The notes under the pieces are model-generated. The model saw only the letters and a program-made list of their open reading frames with translations, had not been told where the DNA came from and ran no database searches. Position numbers and translations under genes: made by a program. This document shows positions 8,196 through 15,937 of a stretch of DNA of 19,278 nt, piece by piece; positions within the stretch are counted from its first letter, which is position 1; each line of letters opens with the position of its first letter. Source of the stretch: Solirubrobacteraceae bacterium (GTDB taxonomy: Bacteria; Actinomycetota; Thermoleophilia; Solirubrobacterales; Solirubrobacteraceae); assembly GCA_019683665.1 (NCBI GenBank), contig JADGIB010000030.1, positions 1 through 19,278 of the forward strand, read 5' to 3'.

Positions 8196-10615
8196 CAGCC
8201 GGCCACCTCGCTCGTCACGGCCGGGCGGATCTCGACCACCGAGCCGGTCAGGGTGTTCGCCGCGTCGCGCACGAGGCCGTCCTGGAGGAAGACCGAGCCG
8301 GCGGGCACGGCGTGGCGGAGGGTCACGGTCGCCTCGACGCGCGAGCCGTTGGCCGACACGACGACCCGCTGGCCGTCGCCGAGGCCGAGGCGGTCGGCGT
8401 CGGCGGGCGCCATCTCGACGCGCTGGCGCGGCACGAGGAACCTCAGGGCGGGCGAGTGCTCGACCTCCGGGCTGGCCCAGATCGACCGGAACGTGCCGAG
8501 GCGCAGGCCGGCGCCCTCGCGCACGGTCGGCGCGGCGAGGTCGGGCAGGCCCTCGGGGCGCGGGTAGGCGGAGGCCGCCTCGCGCTCCTGCCAGCGGATG
8601 CCGCGGCCGCCGATCTCGTCCTGGGTCAGCCCGGCGTAGAACGGGACCGCCGCGGCGACCTCGGCGAGCGCCATGCCCGCGGTGAGGACCCGCAGCTCGA
8701 GGCCGAGCCGCCGGCCGAGGTCGGCGAGGACCTGCCAGCCGTAGCGGTTGCGGCCCTGGAGGCCGATGCCGGGGCGCACGCGCTGCAGGCGCCCGTCGGG
8801 GTGCGTGAGCGTGCCGTCCTTCTCGGCGTAGGCCTCGACCGGGAAGACGACGGTCGCGTGCTCGCGGATGCCCTCCGTGAGGAAGGCGGCGTGCGCGATG
8901 ACGTCGGTGGCGCGGTCGAGCGCCTGCTCCCACCGCTCGCGGTAGGGCAGGTCGCGCAGCGGGTCGACGCCGTGCAGCCAGAACGCGGTCAGCTCGCCCT
9001 CCGCGCCGGCGCGGGCCATCTCGGCCGCGTGCAGGCCGGGCCGGGCGACCGGGGCCAGGCCCGGGCCCGCGTCGGGAAGCACGCCGACCTCGCGCAGGCC
9101 GCGGCCGTTGGCGCTCGACGGGACGACGATGAGGCCGGCGCCGTCGCGGTCGCGCAGGCCGAGCGCGTCGGCCAGGGCCGCCAGGGCGGCGCCCACGCGC
9201 TCGGAGGCGACGATGACGACGTCCTCGCCGGCGCCGCGCAGGAGGTCGACGACCGCGCGGGCGTCGTCGGACGCGGCCTCGCCGCGGGCGGCGGCGACGA
9301 GCTCGGCCGCGAACGCGGGGCCGCCGCCGGGGGCGAAGCGGACCGACAGCGCGGCGTTGCCGTCGAGGGCGCTGGGCCGGGCGCTCGCGACCGCGAGCCG
9401 GACGCGGCGGCGGCGCACGCCCTTGCGGATGCGCAGGTCGAGGATCGCCATCTCGTCGACGGGCTCGGTGTCGAGCACGAGGACGGCATGGGCGTACTCG
9501 ATGTCGGGGACGGTGGCCTGCAGGCCCGGGTCGCCGATCGCCAGCAGCGAGCGGCGGTCCACCGGGGCGCGCTGGGAGTCGAGGTGCGGGGAGCCGAGCG
9601 CCTCGCGCGCGATCCGCTGCAGGAGGAAGCCCTCCTCGTTCGTCGTGCCGCCGCCGGCGAGCGCGCCGACGGCCCCGCCCGCGCGCTTCAGCGCGTCGGC
9701 GGCGACGTCGAGCGCGTGGTCCCACGGCACCGGGCGCAGCTCGCCGTCGACGCGGACGAGCGGCGACGTGATCCGCTCGTCGACGTGGAAGGACTGGTAG
9801 GCGAAGCGGCCGCGGTCGCACAGCCAGCCGTCGTCGACCTCCTCGTGGTCGCGCGCGAGCACGCGCAGGACGCGGTCGTCGCGGACGGTGAGCGTCACGT
9901 TGCACTGGCCCGGGCACATCGTGCAGACGGTGCCGGCGCCCTCGATGTCCCACGGGCGCGCGCGGAAGCGGTACGGCTTGCTCGTCAGCGCGCCGACCGG
10001 GCACAGCTCGACGATGTTGCCGCTGAACGGGGCGACGTACGGGTGGCCGTCGAACGTCGCGACGTAGGAGGCGGCGCCGCGCTCCTGGAGGACGAGCTGG
10101 TAGTCCTCGCTGACCTCCTGCGAGTAGCGGACGCAGCGGTAGCAGAGGATGCAGCGCTCGCGGTCGATCGCGATGAGCGGGCTGAGCTCGAGCGGCTTCT
10201 GGAAGTGGCGCTTGGGCTCGACGAAGCGCGAGCGGCCGCCGCCCCAGCCGAACGAGATGTCCTGCAGCGGGCACTCGCCGCCCTTGTCGCAGACCGGGCA
10301 GTCGAGCGGGTGGTTGAGCAGGAGGAACTCGACGACCGCCTCCTGGGCCTCGTGGACGCGCTGGGTCTGCGTGTGGACGACCATGCCGTCCTTGACCGGC
10401 GTCGAGCAGGCGGTCTGGAGCTTCGGGATGCCCTCGATCTCGACCAGGCACATGCGGCAGGCGCCGACCGGCTGGCCGAGCTTCGGCTCGTAGCAGAAGA
10501 CGGGGATCTCGACGTCCCCGTACTTCGCGGCGTCCACGAGCATCGTGTTCTCGGGCGCCTGCACCTCTCGACCGTCGATCGAGAAGGTGATCATCTTGAT
10601 CTCGGGGCGCGGCAC
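8195..10615 (-). CDS. nuoG: NADH-quinone oxidoreductase subunit G
   Basis: The large iron-sulphur subunit of the NADH-oxidising arm, 806 residues. The N-terminal third carries all cluster ligands: Cys41, 53, 56 and 70 for 2Fe-2S N1b; His102, Cys106, 109 and 115 for N5; Cys155, 158, 161 and 205 for N4. Cys231, 234, 238 and 266 match the extra N7 cluster found in some bacteria. The rest resembles a molybdopterin oxidoreductase domain, which in NuoG has lost catalysis; that part is weakly conserved and alanine-rich. I chose GTG at 10615, sharing a base with the nuoF TAG, because AGGGGG lies about 10 nt upstream. ATG at 10594 would remove seven residues and has no good site. Confidence 0.95.
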   Translation of the reverse strand: MPRPEIKMITFSIDGREVQAPENTMLVDAAKYGDVEIPVFCYEPKLGQPVGACRMCLVEIEGIPKLQTACSTPVKDGMVVHTQTQRVHEAQEAVVEFLLLNHPLDCPVCDKGGECPLQDISFGWGGGRSRFVEPKRHFQKPLELSPLIAIDRERCILCYRCVRYSQEVSEDYQLVLQERGAASYVATFDGHPYVAPFSGNIVELCPVGALTSKPYRFRARPWDIEGAGTVCTMCPGQCNVTLTVRDDRVLRVLARDHEEVDDGWLCDRGRFAYQSFHVDERITSPLVRVDGELRPVPWDHALDVAADALKRAGGAVGALAGGGTTNEEGFLLQRIAREALGSPHLDSQRAPVDRRSLLAIGDPGLQATVPDIEYAHAVLVLDTEPVDEMAILDLRIRKGVRRRRVRLAVASARPSALDGNAALSVRFAPGGGPAFAAELVAAARGEAASDDARAVVDLLRGAGEDVVIVASERVGAALAALADALGLRDRDGAGLIVVPSSANGRGLREVGVLPDAGPGLAPVARPGLHAAEMARAGAEGELTAFWLHGVDPLRDLPYRERWEQALDRATDVIAHAAFLTEGIREHATVVFPVEAYAEKDGTLTHPDGRLQRVRPGIGLQGRNRYGWQVLADLGRRLGLELRVLTAGMALAEVAAAVPFYAGLTQDEIGGRGIRWQEREAASAYPRPEGLPDLAAPTVREGAGLRLGTFRSIWASPEVEHSPALRFLVPRQRVEMAPADADRLGLGDGQRVVVSANGSRVEATVTLRHAVPAGSVFLQDGLVRDAANTLTGSVVEIRPAVTSEVAG

Positions 10616-11931
10616 TAGGCGACCGCCCCCTGGATGAGCGGGAGCTCGGGCTCGGGCATCGCGGAGGCCAGGTCGGCCTCCTGGCGGCGACGCTCGATCT
10701 CCTCCTCGAACTCGGCGCGGAACTTCTTCACCATCGAGCTGACGGGCATCGCCATCGCGTCGCCGAGCACGCACAGGCAGTGGCCCATGATGTTCTCGCA
10801 GACCGACGCGATGATGTCGAGGTCCATCGGGGTCGCCTCGCCCTTGCGGATGCGGTCGAGCATCTTCAGGGTCCAGTTCGTCCCCTCGCGGCACGGCGTG
10901 CACTTGCCGCACGACTCGTGCCGGTAGAAGTAGGCGGTCTTGTAGGCGACCTCGACGACCGAGGTGGAGTCGTCGACGACGATGATCGCGCCGGAGCCGA
11001 GCATCGTCCCGGCCTTCGCCATCGTGTCGAAGTCGTAGGGCAGGTCGAGGTCCTCGTCGCTGCCGGTGAGCACCGGCGACGAGGAGCCGCCCGGGAACCA
11101 GAGCTTGACCTTGCGCCCGTCGGGCGGCCCGCCGGCCAGCCCGTAGATGATGTCGCGCGAGCGCATCCCGAGCTCGATCTCGTAGTTGCCGGGCCGCTTG
11201 ACGTGGCCGGAGATCGAGACGAGCTTCGTCCCGGTCGAGTTCTCGACGCCGAGCTTCGCGTACTCCTCGCCGCCCATCTCGATGATGAACGGGACGGTCG
11301 AGAGCGTCTCGACGTTGTTGATGAGCGTCGGCCCCTGGTACAGGCCCTGGTTGGCCGGGAACGGCGGCTTCAGGCGCGGGTTGCCGCGCTTGCCCTCGAG
11401 CGAGTCGAGCAGCGCGGTCTCCTCGCCGCAGATGTAGGCGCCGGCGCCGCGGTGGACGACGAGCGACAGCGAGTGGTCGGAGCCGAGGATGTTCTCGCCC
11501 AGGAAGCCGGCGGCGTACGCCTCGGCGATCGCGGCGTCGAGGATGTCGGCCTGGAGGACGTACTCGCCGCGGATGTAGATGAAGGCCTTGTTCGCGCCGG
11601 CGGCGTAGGCCGCGATGATGATCCCCTCGATCAGCAGATGGGGGTTCTTCTGCATGATCTCGCGGTCCTTGAACGTCCCCGGCTCGGACTCGTCCGCGTT
11701 GCAGCACAGGTAGACGTCCATCGCGCCCTTGGGCAGGAACGAGACCTTCTTGCCCATCGCGAAGCCGGCGCCGCCGCGGCCGCGCAGCCCGGACGCCAGC
11801 AGCTCGTTGAGGACCGCCTCGCGCGGCATCGCCAGCGCCTTGCGCAGGCGCTCGTAGCCGCCGCGGCGACGGTAGACGTCGATCGTGTTGAGCCCGGGCT
11901 CGTCGATGTCCTTGAAGAGGAGCTTCTCCAT
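10615..11931 (-). CDS. nuoF: NADH-quinone oxidoreductase subunit F (NADH- and FMN-binding)
   Basis: The entry point of complex I, where NADH reduces FMN. The product has 438 residues. GRGGAGF at 51-57 forms the NADH-binding glycine loop and NADESEPGTFKDR at 78-90 belongs to the FMN site. Cys341, 344 and 347 (ESCGKCTPCREG) with Cys387 bind 4Fe-4S cluster N3. A charged tail of about 40 residues after the N3 domain probably lies on the surface. The ATG shares its first base with the nuoE stop. With nuoE and nuoG it forms the conserved E-F-G block of the NADH dehydrogenase module. Confidence 0.98.
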   Translation of the reverse strand: MEKLLFKDIDEPGLNTIDVYRRRGGYERLRKALAMPREAVLNELLASGLRGRGGAGFAMGKKVSFLPKGAMDVYLCCNADESEPGTFKDREIMQKNPHLLIEGIIIAAYAAGANKAFIYIRGEYVLQADILDAAIAEAYAAGFLGENILGSDHSLSLVVHRGAGAYICGEETALLDSLEGKRGNPRLKPPFPANQGLYQGPTLINNVETLSTVPFIIEMGGEEYAKLGVENSTGTKLVSISGHVKRPGNYEIELGMRSRDIIYGLAGGPPDGRKVKLWFPGGSSSPVLTGSDEDLDLPYDFDTMAKAGTMLGSGAIIVVDDSTSVVEVAYKTAYFYRHESCGKCTPCREGTNWTLKMLDRIRKGEATPMDLDIIASVCENIMGHCLCVLGDAMAMPVSSMVKKFRAEFEEEIERRRQEADLASAMPEPELPLIQGAVA

Positions 11932-12566
11932 CAGCCGTTGTCCTTCCCGTCGAGCGGGAGCGAGTCCGCGGTCGGGCGCAGGCGCAGCTGCTTGCGCGGC
12001 AGCGGCGGACGGCCGTTGCGGATGTCGTCGATGAGCTCGTCGACCTCGTCGAGCTCGATCGGCCCGACGTACACCCCGTCGACCGACGCCATCGGCGCGA
12101 TGTCGCAGGCGCCGAGGCACTCGAAGTGGCGCACGCTGATGTCGGGATCGCCGGCGGCCGCCTGCTCGATCCGCTCGCACAGCTCGTCGGCGCCGCGCAG
12201 CGAGCACGAGATGTTTGTGCACACGTAGACGCGGTGGCGCCCGACGGGCTGGGTGTCGAACATGTCGTAGAACGTCGCGACCGCGGTCAGGTACGCGGGC
12301 GTGAGCCGCATGACGCAGGCGACCTGCTCGATCGCCTCCGGCGAGCACCAGCCGTGGTGGCGCTGCGCGGCGGCGAGCGCGGGCAGCGCGGCGCTGCGGC
12401 GATCCGGGTACTTCGCCATCGCCGCCTCGATCTCGGCGCGCAGCTCGTCGGGGACGGGCGTCGTCGCCGGGTCGGGGACCGACGCCGGCTCCTTGGTCAG
12501 GTCGACCGCGTCGTCCCAGCCGGGCACGCGGGAGCCATGGGAGAACCTGCGGACCTCGTTGCTCAT
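11931..12566 (-). CDS. nuoE: NADH-quinone oxidoreductase subunit E (2Fe-2S)
   Basis: A thioredoxin-fold subunit holding 2Fe-2S cluster N1a next to the FMN of NuoF. In the 211-residue product the ligands are Cys116 and Cys121 (CTNISC) and Cys150 and Cys154 (CLGAC). The core ATFYDMF and VYVCTNISCSL stretches are typical. The first 35 or so residues and the last 25 are hydrophilic extensions beyond the core, so it is somewhat longer than compact homologues. The ATG at 12566 overlaps the nuoD stop as ATGA. A longer in-frame reading exists upstream but runs antiparallel codon use through nuoD and is not real. Confidence 0.96.
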   Translation of the reverse strand: MSNEVRRFSHGSRVPGWDDAVDLTKEPASVPDPATTPVPDELRAEIEAAMAKYPDRRSAALPALAAAQRHHGWCSPEAIEQVACVMRLTPAYLTAVATFYDMFDTQPVGRHRVYVCTNISCSLRGADELCERIEQAAAGDPDISVRHFECLGACDIAPMASVDGVYVGPIELDEVDELIDDIRNGRPPLPRKQLRLRPTADSLPLDGKDNG

Positions 12567-13840
12567 CGGTCGATGCCGCCCAGGATCGGATCCAGCATCG
12601 CCAGCGTCGCGATGAGGTCCGCGAGGTAGGAGTCGCGCACCATCGGCGCCAGCGCCTGCAGGTTGACGAAGGAGGGGTCGCGCATGTGGACGCGCGCGGG
12701 CTTGCTCGAGCCGTCGCTGCGCACGAAGCAGCCGTACTCGCCGCGCGGGCCCTCGATCGGGTAGTAGACCTCGCCCGGCGGGACCCGGAAGCCCTCGGTC
12801 ACGAGCTTGAAGTGGTGGATCAGCGCCTCCATCGAGGTCGCCAGCTCGTGGCGCGGCGGGAGCACGACCTTGCGGTCGTCGGCGATGTGCGGCCCCTCGG
12901 GGAGGCCGTCGAGCGCCTGCTCGATGATCTTCACCGACTCGTAGATCTCGGCGATCCGCACCGCGTAGCGGTCCCAGTTGTCGCCCTTCGTGCCGACGGG
13001 GATCTTGAAGTCGAAGTCCTCGTAGCTGGAGTACGGCTGCGCCTTGCGCAGGTCCCACGGGTTGCCGGCGGCGCGCAGCAGCGGCCCGGTCACGCCCAGC
13101 TCGAGCAGCGTCTTCTCGTCGAGCGGCGTGACGTTGCGCATGCGGTGCAGGAAGATCTCGTTCTTCGACAGCAGCGCCTGGAAGTCGTCGGCCGCCTTGG
13201 GCATCCGCCTGCAGAAGGCGCGGACCTTCTCCTCGAAGCCCTTGGGGATGTCCTCCATGACCCCGCCGACCTGGAAGTAGCGCGTGTGCATGCGCTGGCC
13301 GGAGGACATCTCGAAGATGTCGAGGATGTTGTCGCGCTCGCGGAAGCAGTAGAAGAGCATCGACATCGCGCCGACATCGAGCGCCGAGGTGCCCAGCCAG
13401 ACCATGTGGCTCATGATCCGGTTGAGCTCCATGTGGATGACGCGCAGGTACTGGGCGCGCTTGGGGACCTCGAGCTCGAGCAGCGTCTCGACCGCCCCGC
13501 AGAAGGCCATCGCGTTGAAGTAGTACGCGAGGTAGTCCATCCGCTCGATGACCGGGATGACCTTCCAGTACGGCTTCTGCTCCGCGGTCTTCTCGATGCC
13601 GGTGTGGACGTAGCCGATGATCGGCTTGATGTCGCGGATGACCTCGCCCTCGAGCTGGGTCAGCAGGCGCAGGACCCCGTGGGTGGCGGGGTGGTGCGGA
13701 CCGAGGTTGATCGAGAGCAGCTCCTGGTCGCCGCCCCACTCGGTCATCTCCTGACTGATGAGCGGCTGCGTCGTGATGCCGCCGCCCTCGGCGACGTCGA
13801 CGGCCTGCTCGGCCCGCCGGTACTCGCTCACGTTGCTCAT
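12563..13840 (-). CDS. nuoD: NADH-quinone oxidoreductase subunit D (quinone site, 49-kDa type)
   Basis: The subunit that, with NuoB, forms the quinone reduction site; it descends from the large subunit of NiFe hydrogenases but lacks the metal ligands. The 425-residue product contains GPHHPATHG at 47-55 and GYVHTGIEK at 76-84. His54 and Tyr103 are spaced as the two quinone headgroup ligands known from Thermus (His38, Tyr87). The C-terminal MLDPILGGIDR ending is canonical. A hydrophilic N-terminal leader of about 35 residues precedes the core. The ATG overlaps the nuoC stop as ATGA. NuoC and NuoD are separate here, unlike the fused form in E. coli. Confidence 0.98.
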   Translation of the reverse strand: MSNVSEYRRAEQAVDVAEGGGITTQPLISQEMTEWGGDQELLSINLGPHHPATHGVLRLLTQLEGEVIRDIKPIIGYVHTGIEKTAEQKPYWKVIPVIERMDYLAYYFNAMAFCGAVETLLELEVPKRAQYLRVIHMELNRIMSHMVWLGTSALDVGAMSMLFYCFRERDNILDIFEMSSGQRMHTRYFQVGGVMEDIPKGFEEKVRAFCRRMPKAADDFQALLSKNEIFLHRMRNVTPLDEKTLLELGVTGPLLRAAGNPWDLRKAQPYSSYEDFDFKIPVGTKGDNWDRYAVRIAEIYESVKIIEQALDGLPEGPHIADDRKVVLPPRHELATSMEALIHHFKLVTEGFRVPPGEVYYPIEGPRGEYGCFVRSDGSSKPARVHMRDPSFVNLQALAPMVRDSYLADLIATLAMLDPILGGIDR

Positions 13841-14385
13841 GACGGCGTCCGGCTCCCGGGATGGATGCGGTCGGTGCCGAGCGTGTAGTCGACGCCGTGG
13901 GCCTGCTGGTGGGTGAAGAGGACCGGCTCGCCGCCGATCGGGAAGTCGCGGCGCTGCGGATGGCCCTGGTAGTCCTCGGGCATGAGGATGCGGCGCAGGT
14001 CCGGGTGGCCGGTGAAGATCACGCCGAACATGTCGTAGATCTCGCGCTCCTGGTGGTCGGCCGTCGGCCAGTCCGGGGTGACCGACGGGACCTCGGGGGC
14101 GTCGGTCGGGACGCGCAGCGTGACCGTGATGCGGTCGACGTCGTGCATGTTCAGCAGCTCGTACTGCACGCCGAGACGCGGCTCCTCGGGGTAGTAGTCG
14201 AGGCCGTGCACCGAGGCCAGGAACGTGAAGCCCTTGCCGCGCAGGAACGACAGCACGTCGCGGACGCGGTCGGGCGCGATCGCGATGCGCGCCTTGCCGC
14301 GGAAGTGGAGGGTGTCGATGACGCAGTCGGGGTCGGCGTCGCGCAGCTCGCCGGCCAGGAGCTCGAGCCCGGTCGCGTCAGGCAT
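13837..14385 (-). CDS. nuoC: NADH-quinone oxidoreductase subunit C (30-kDa type)
   Basis: A structural subunit of the peripheral arm that packs against NuoD and NuoB. It has no cofactor. The 182-residue product carries the family signature near its C-terminus: EREIYDMFG at 113-121, then GHPDLRRILMPEDYQGHP and RRDFPI. The N-terminal half is the usual variable alpha/beta domain. The ATG lies 8 nt inside the end of nuoB and the stop overlaps the nuoD ATG, so the B-C-D genes are tightly coupled. Length is within the normal range for unfused NuoC. Confidence 0.97.
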   Translation of the reverse strand: MPDATGLELLAGELRDADPDCVIDTLHFRGKARIAIAPDRVRDVLSFLRGKGFTFLASVHGLDYYPEEPRLGVQYELLNMHDVDRITVTLRVPTDAPEVPSVTPDWPTADHQEREIYDMFGVIFTGHPDLRRILMPEDYQGHPQRRDFPIGGEPVLFTHQQAHGVDYTLGTDRIHPGSRTPS

Positions 14386-15040
14386 CCGGCGACTCCTCCT
14401 CGGGCCGGAGGACGTTGATCGCGGTCGGCGCCGCGGACGGGTCGCCGACGAGCTCCTCGGTGCCGCGCGCCTGGTAGCGGTCGCGCCAGCCCATCGCCGG
14501 GTCGTCCTGGATCATCTGGCGCAGCTTCAGGATCGCGTGCATGACGGCCTCCGGCCGGGGCGGGCAGCCCGGCACGTGGACGTCGATCGGCATGAACTTG
14601 TCGGCCGGGACGATCGCGTAGTTGTTGAAGACACCCATCGACGACGAGCACGCGCCCATCGCGATCGCCCACTTCGGCTCGAGCATCTGGTCGTAGATGC
14701 GGCGGACGATCGGGGCCATCTTGATGCTGATCCGGCCCGAGATGATCATCAGGTCCGACTGGCGCGGCGAGCCGCGGAACGCCTCGGCGCCGAAGCGCGC
14801 GATGTCGACGTGGCCGGACACGAGGGTCATCATCTCGATCGCGCAGCAGGCGAGCCCGAACGTCGCCGGGAAGATCGCGTTGCCGCGCGCCCAGTTGAGC
14901 GCCTTCTCAAGCGTCGTCGTGAGGACGCGCTCCTCGACGTACTTCTCGAGGTCCTCGCCCTCGAGGTCGCCGCGCAGCGCGTCCCGGGCGCGGATGCCGC
15001 GGGCGCGGAAGTCGGACATGTCCGAGCGGATCACCTCCAC
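14378..15040 (-). CDS. nuoB: NADH-quinone oxidoreductase subunit B (cluster N2)
   Basis: Carries the terminal 4Fe-4S cluster N2 that reduces quinone. The 220-residue product shows the unusual tandem cysteine pair Cys65-Cys66 (FGLACCAIEMM), with Cys131 (GACSSSMG) and Cys159 (VPGCPPRPE), the complete N2 ligand set. The start is uncertain. GTG at 15040 has GGGGGG seven bases upstream and overlaps nuoA by 10 nt. GTG at 15034 would overlap the nuoA stop as GTGA, the pattern seen elsewhere in this operon. ATG at 15019 is also possible. All three lie before the conserved core, so only a short hydrophilic leader changes. Confidence 0.97.
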   Translation of the reverse strand: MEVIRSDMSDFRARGIRARDALRGDLEGEDLEKYVEERVLTTTLEKALNWARGNAIFPATFGLACCAIEMMTLVSGHVDIARFGAEAFRGSPRQSDLMIISGRISIKMAPIVRRIYDQMLEPKWAIAMGACSSSMGVFNNYAIVPADKFMPIDVHVPGCPPRPEAVMHAILKLRQMIQDDPAMGWRDRYQARGTEELVGDPSAAPTAINVLRPEEESPDA

Positions 15041-15393
15041 GACAGGGCCCCCCGACGCCAGACGTAGACGAAGGCCACGGCCAGCAGGCCGATGAACGTG
15101 ATCGCCTCGTACATCGCGAACGTGCCGAACTCGCGCAGCTTCACCGCGACCGGGAACAGGAAGATGACCTCGACGTCGAACAGCAGGAACAGCATCGCGA
15201 TCATGTAGAAGCTGATCCCGAAGCGGAACGTCCGCTTCACCTCGCTCGGCAGACCGGACTCGTACGGCTCGTACGTCGCCTTGACGGTCTTGCGCGGCGT
15301 GGGCCCGAGCAGGGTGTTCGCGTAGGTGAACACCAGGGCCAGGATGCCGCCGATGGCCAGGAAGACGAGGGCCGGGAGGTAGGAGCGAAGCAC
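15031..15393 (-). CDS. nuoA: NADH-quinone oxidoreductase subunit A
   Basis: A small three-helix membrane subunit beside the quinone chamber, 120 residues, first gene of the operon. Family marks are YEPYESGLPSEVKRTFRFG in the loop after helix 1 and LFLLFDVEVIFLFP in helix 2, with its conserved Asp and Glu. The start is GTG at 15393; no nearer ATG fits. A TATAAC promoter-like hexamer ends only 10 nt before this GTG, so the message may carry almost no 5' leader. The stop overlaps nuoB. Confidence 0.96.
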   Translation of the reverse strand: MLRSYLPALVFLAIGGILALVFTYANTLLGPTPRKTVKATYEPYESGLPSEVKRTFRFGISFYMIAMLFLLFDVEVIFLFPVAVKLREFGTFAMYEAITFIGLLAVAFVYVWRRGALSWR

Positions 15394-15403
15394 TGCGCCC
15401 CGG

Positions 15404-15433
15404 GTTATAGCAGGGCTTGTGCGAGGTTGTTAC
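15404..15433 (-). promoter_or_regulatory. Candidate promoter of the nuo operon
   Basis: On the minus strand, GTAACA (15433-15428, four of six matches to the TTGACA -35 consensus) is followed after 18 bases by TATAAC (15409-15404, five of six matches to TATAAT). The nuoA GTG begins 10 bases after TATAAC. Transcription starting the usual 6-8 bases downstream would leave a leader of only a few nucleotides. The gap is one of the few AT-containing stretches in this window. This is a pattern match, not a demonstrated promoter. Confidence 0.45.
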
Positions 15434-15441
15434 TTAGTGCC

Positions 15442-15446
15442 AGGAG
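15442..15446 (+). promoter_or_regulatory. Ribosome-binding site deciding the start at 15455
   Basis: AGGAG lies 8 bases before ATG 15455 and is a near-perfect Shine-Dalgarno site. It favours this ATG over an upstream in-frame start at 15419 that would add 12 residues across the intergenic region. Confidence 0.7.
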
Positions 15447-15454
15447 CCACGAGA

Positions 15455-15907
15455 ATGAACGGAGTCGTGATCGCCGCCGCGTGGGCGGCCGCCGCAGTGA
15501 ACGCCGCCGCCGCCGCGTGGGGCGGCGTCTGCTGGTCGCAATTCCGCCACAGCCCGCTGTTCTGGGCGCTGACGCGGGCCGGCCAGGCGCTGATCGTCGT
15601 CTTCGCCCTCGTCTGCGGCGCGCTCGTCGTCGCCGGCCACGAGCCCGACGAGGGGCTGTTCTGGGTCTACGTGCTCGTGCCGCTCGGCCTGTCGTTCGTC
15701 GCCGAGCAGTTCCGGATCGTCAGCGCGCGGACCGTCCTCGACCAGCGCGACCTGCCCGACGTGCGGGCGGTCGCGAAGCTGCCGGTCGCCGAGCAGGAGT
15801 GGATCCGCACGCTCGTGCGCCGGCGCGAGACGGGCGTGATGGCGCTCGCCGCGGCCGCGAACGCGTTCCTCCTGGCCCGCGCCGCCCTGACCTCGGCCGG
15901 GTTCTGA
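15455..15907 (+). CDS. Small membrane protein of unknown function, divergent from nuoA
   Basis: A 150-residue protein I do not recognise. Hydrophobic segments lie at about residues 4-26, 43-62, 66-85 and 126-148, suggesting four membrane helices. Helices three and four are joined by a charged stretch of about 40 residues (for example DQRDLPDVR and EQEWIRTLVRRRETG). The N-terminal helix is very rich in alanine. There are two cysteines (26, 54), both in or near membrane segments, and no cofactor motif. It is transcribed away from the complex I operon, with a 61-bp gap that may hold promoters for both. That position hints at a respiratory or membrane-energy link but does not show one. Codon use looks like its neighbours, with G or C at nearly every third position. 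Confidence 0.8.
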   Translation: MNGVVIAAAWAAAAVNAAAAAWGGVCWSQFRHSPLFWALTRAGQALIVVFALVCGALVVAGHEPDEGLFWVYVLVPLGLSFVAEQFRIVSARTVLDQRDLPDVRAVAKLPVAEQEWIRTLVRRRETGVMALAAAANAFLLARAALTSAGF

Positions 15908-15915
15908 CGACCGCC

Positions 15916-15928
15916 CGCCCAGGGGGCG
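15916..15928. terminator. Weak hairpin between convergent genes
   Basis: CGCCC, a three-base loop and GGGCG could form a five-base-pair stem in the 30-bp gap between the plus-strand membrane protein gene and the minus-strand flavin reductase gene. It could serve both directions, but there is no T tract. In such GC-rich DNA short stems are common, so this is a weak candidate. Confidence 0.2.
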
Positions 15929-15937
15929 AGGCCGCGG

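Noticed and set aside
12557..13840. Identical ten-base sequence (cgttgctcat) at the nuoD and nuoE starts
   Set aside because: Both proteins begin Met-Ser-Asn. Ten bases around an ATGA overlap can coincide by chance, and there is no further similarity.
8312..13888. Long plus-strand open frames opposite nuoD-G (8312-10618, 10780-12228, 12686-13888)
   Set aside because: Same compositional artefact; no plausible starts with ribosome-binding sites and no recognisable protein features.
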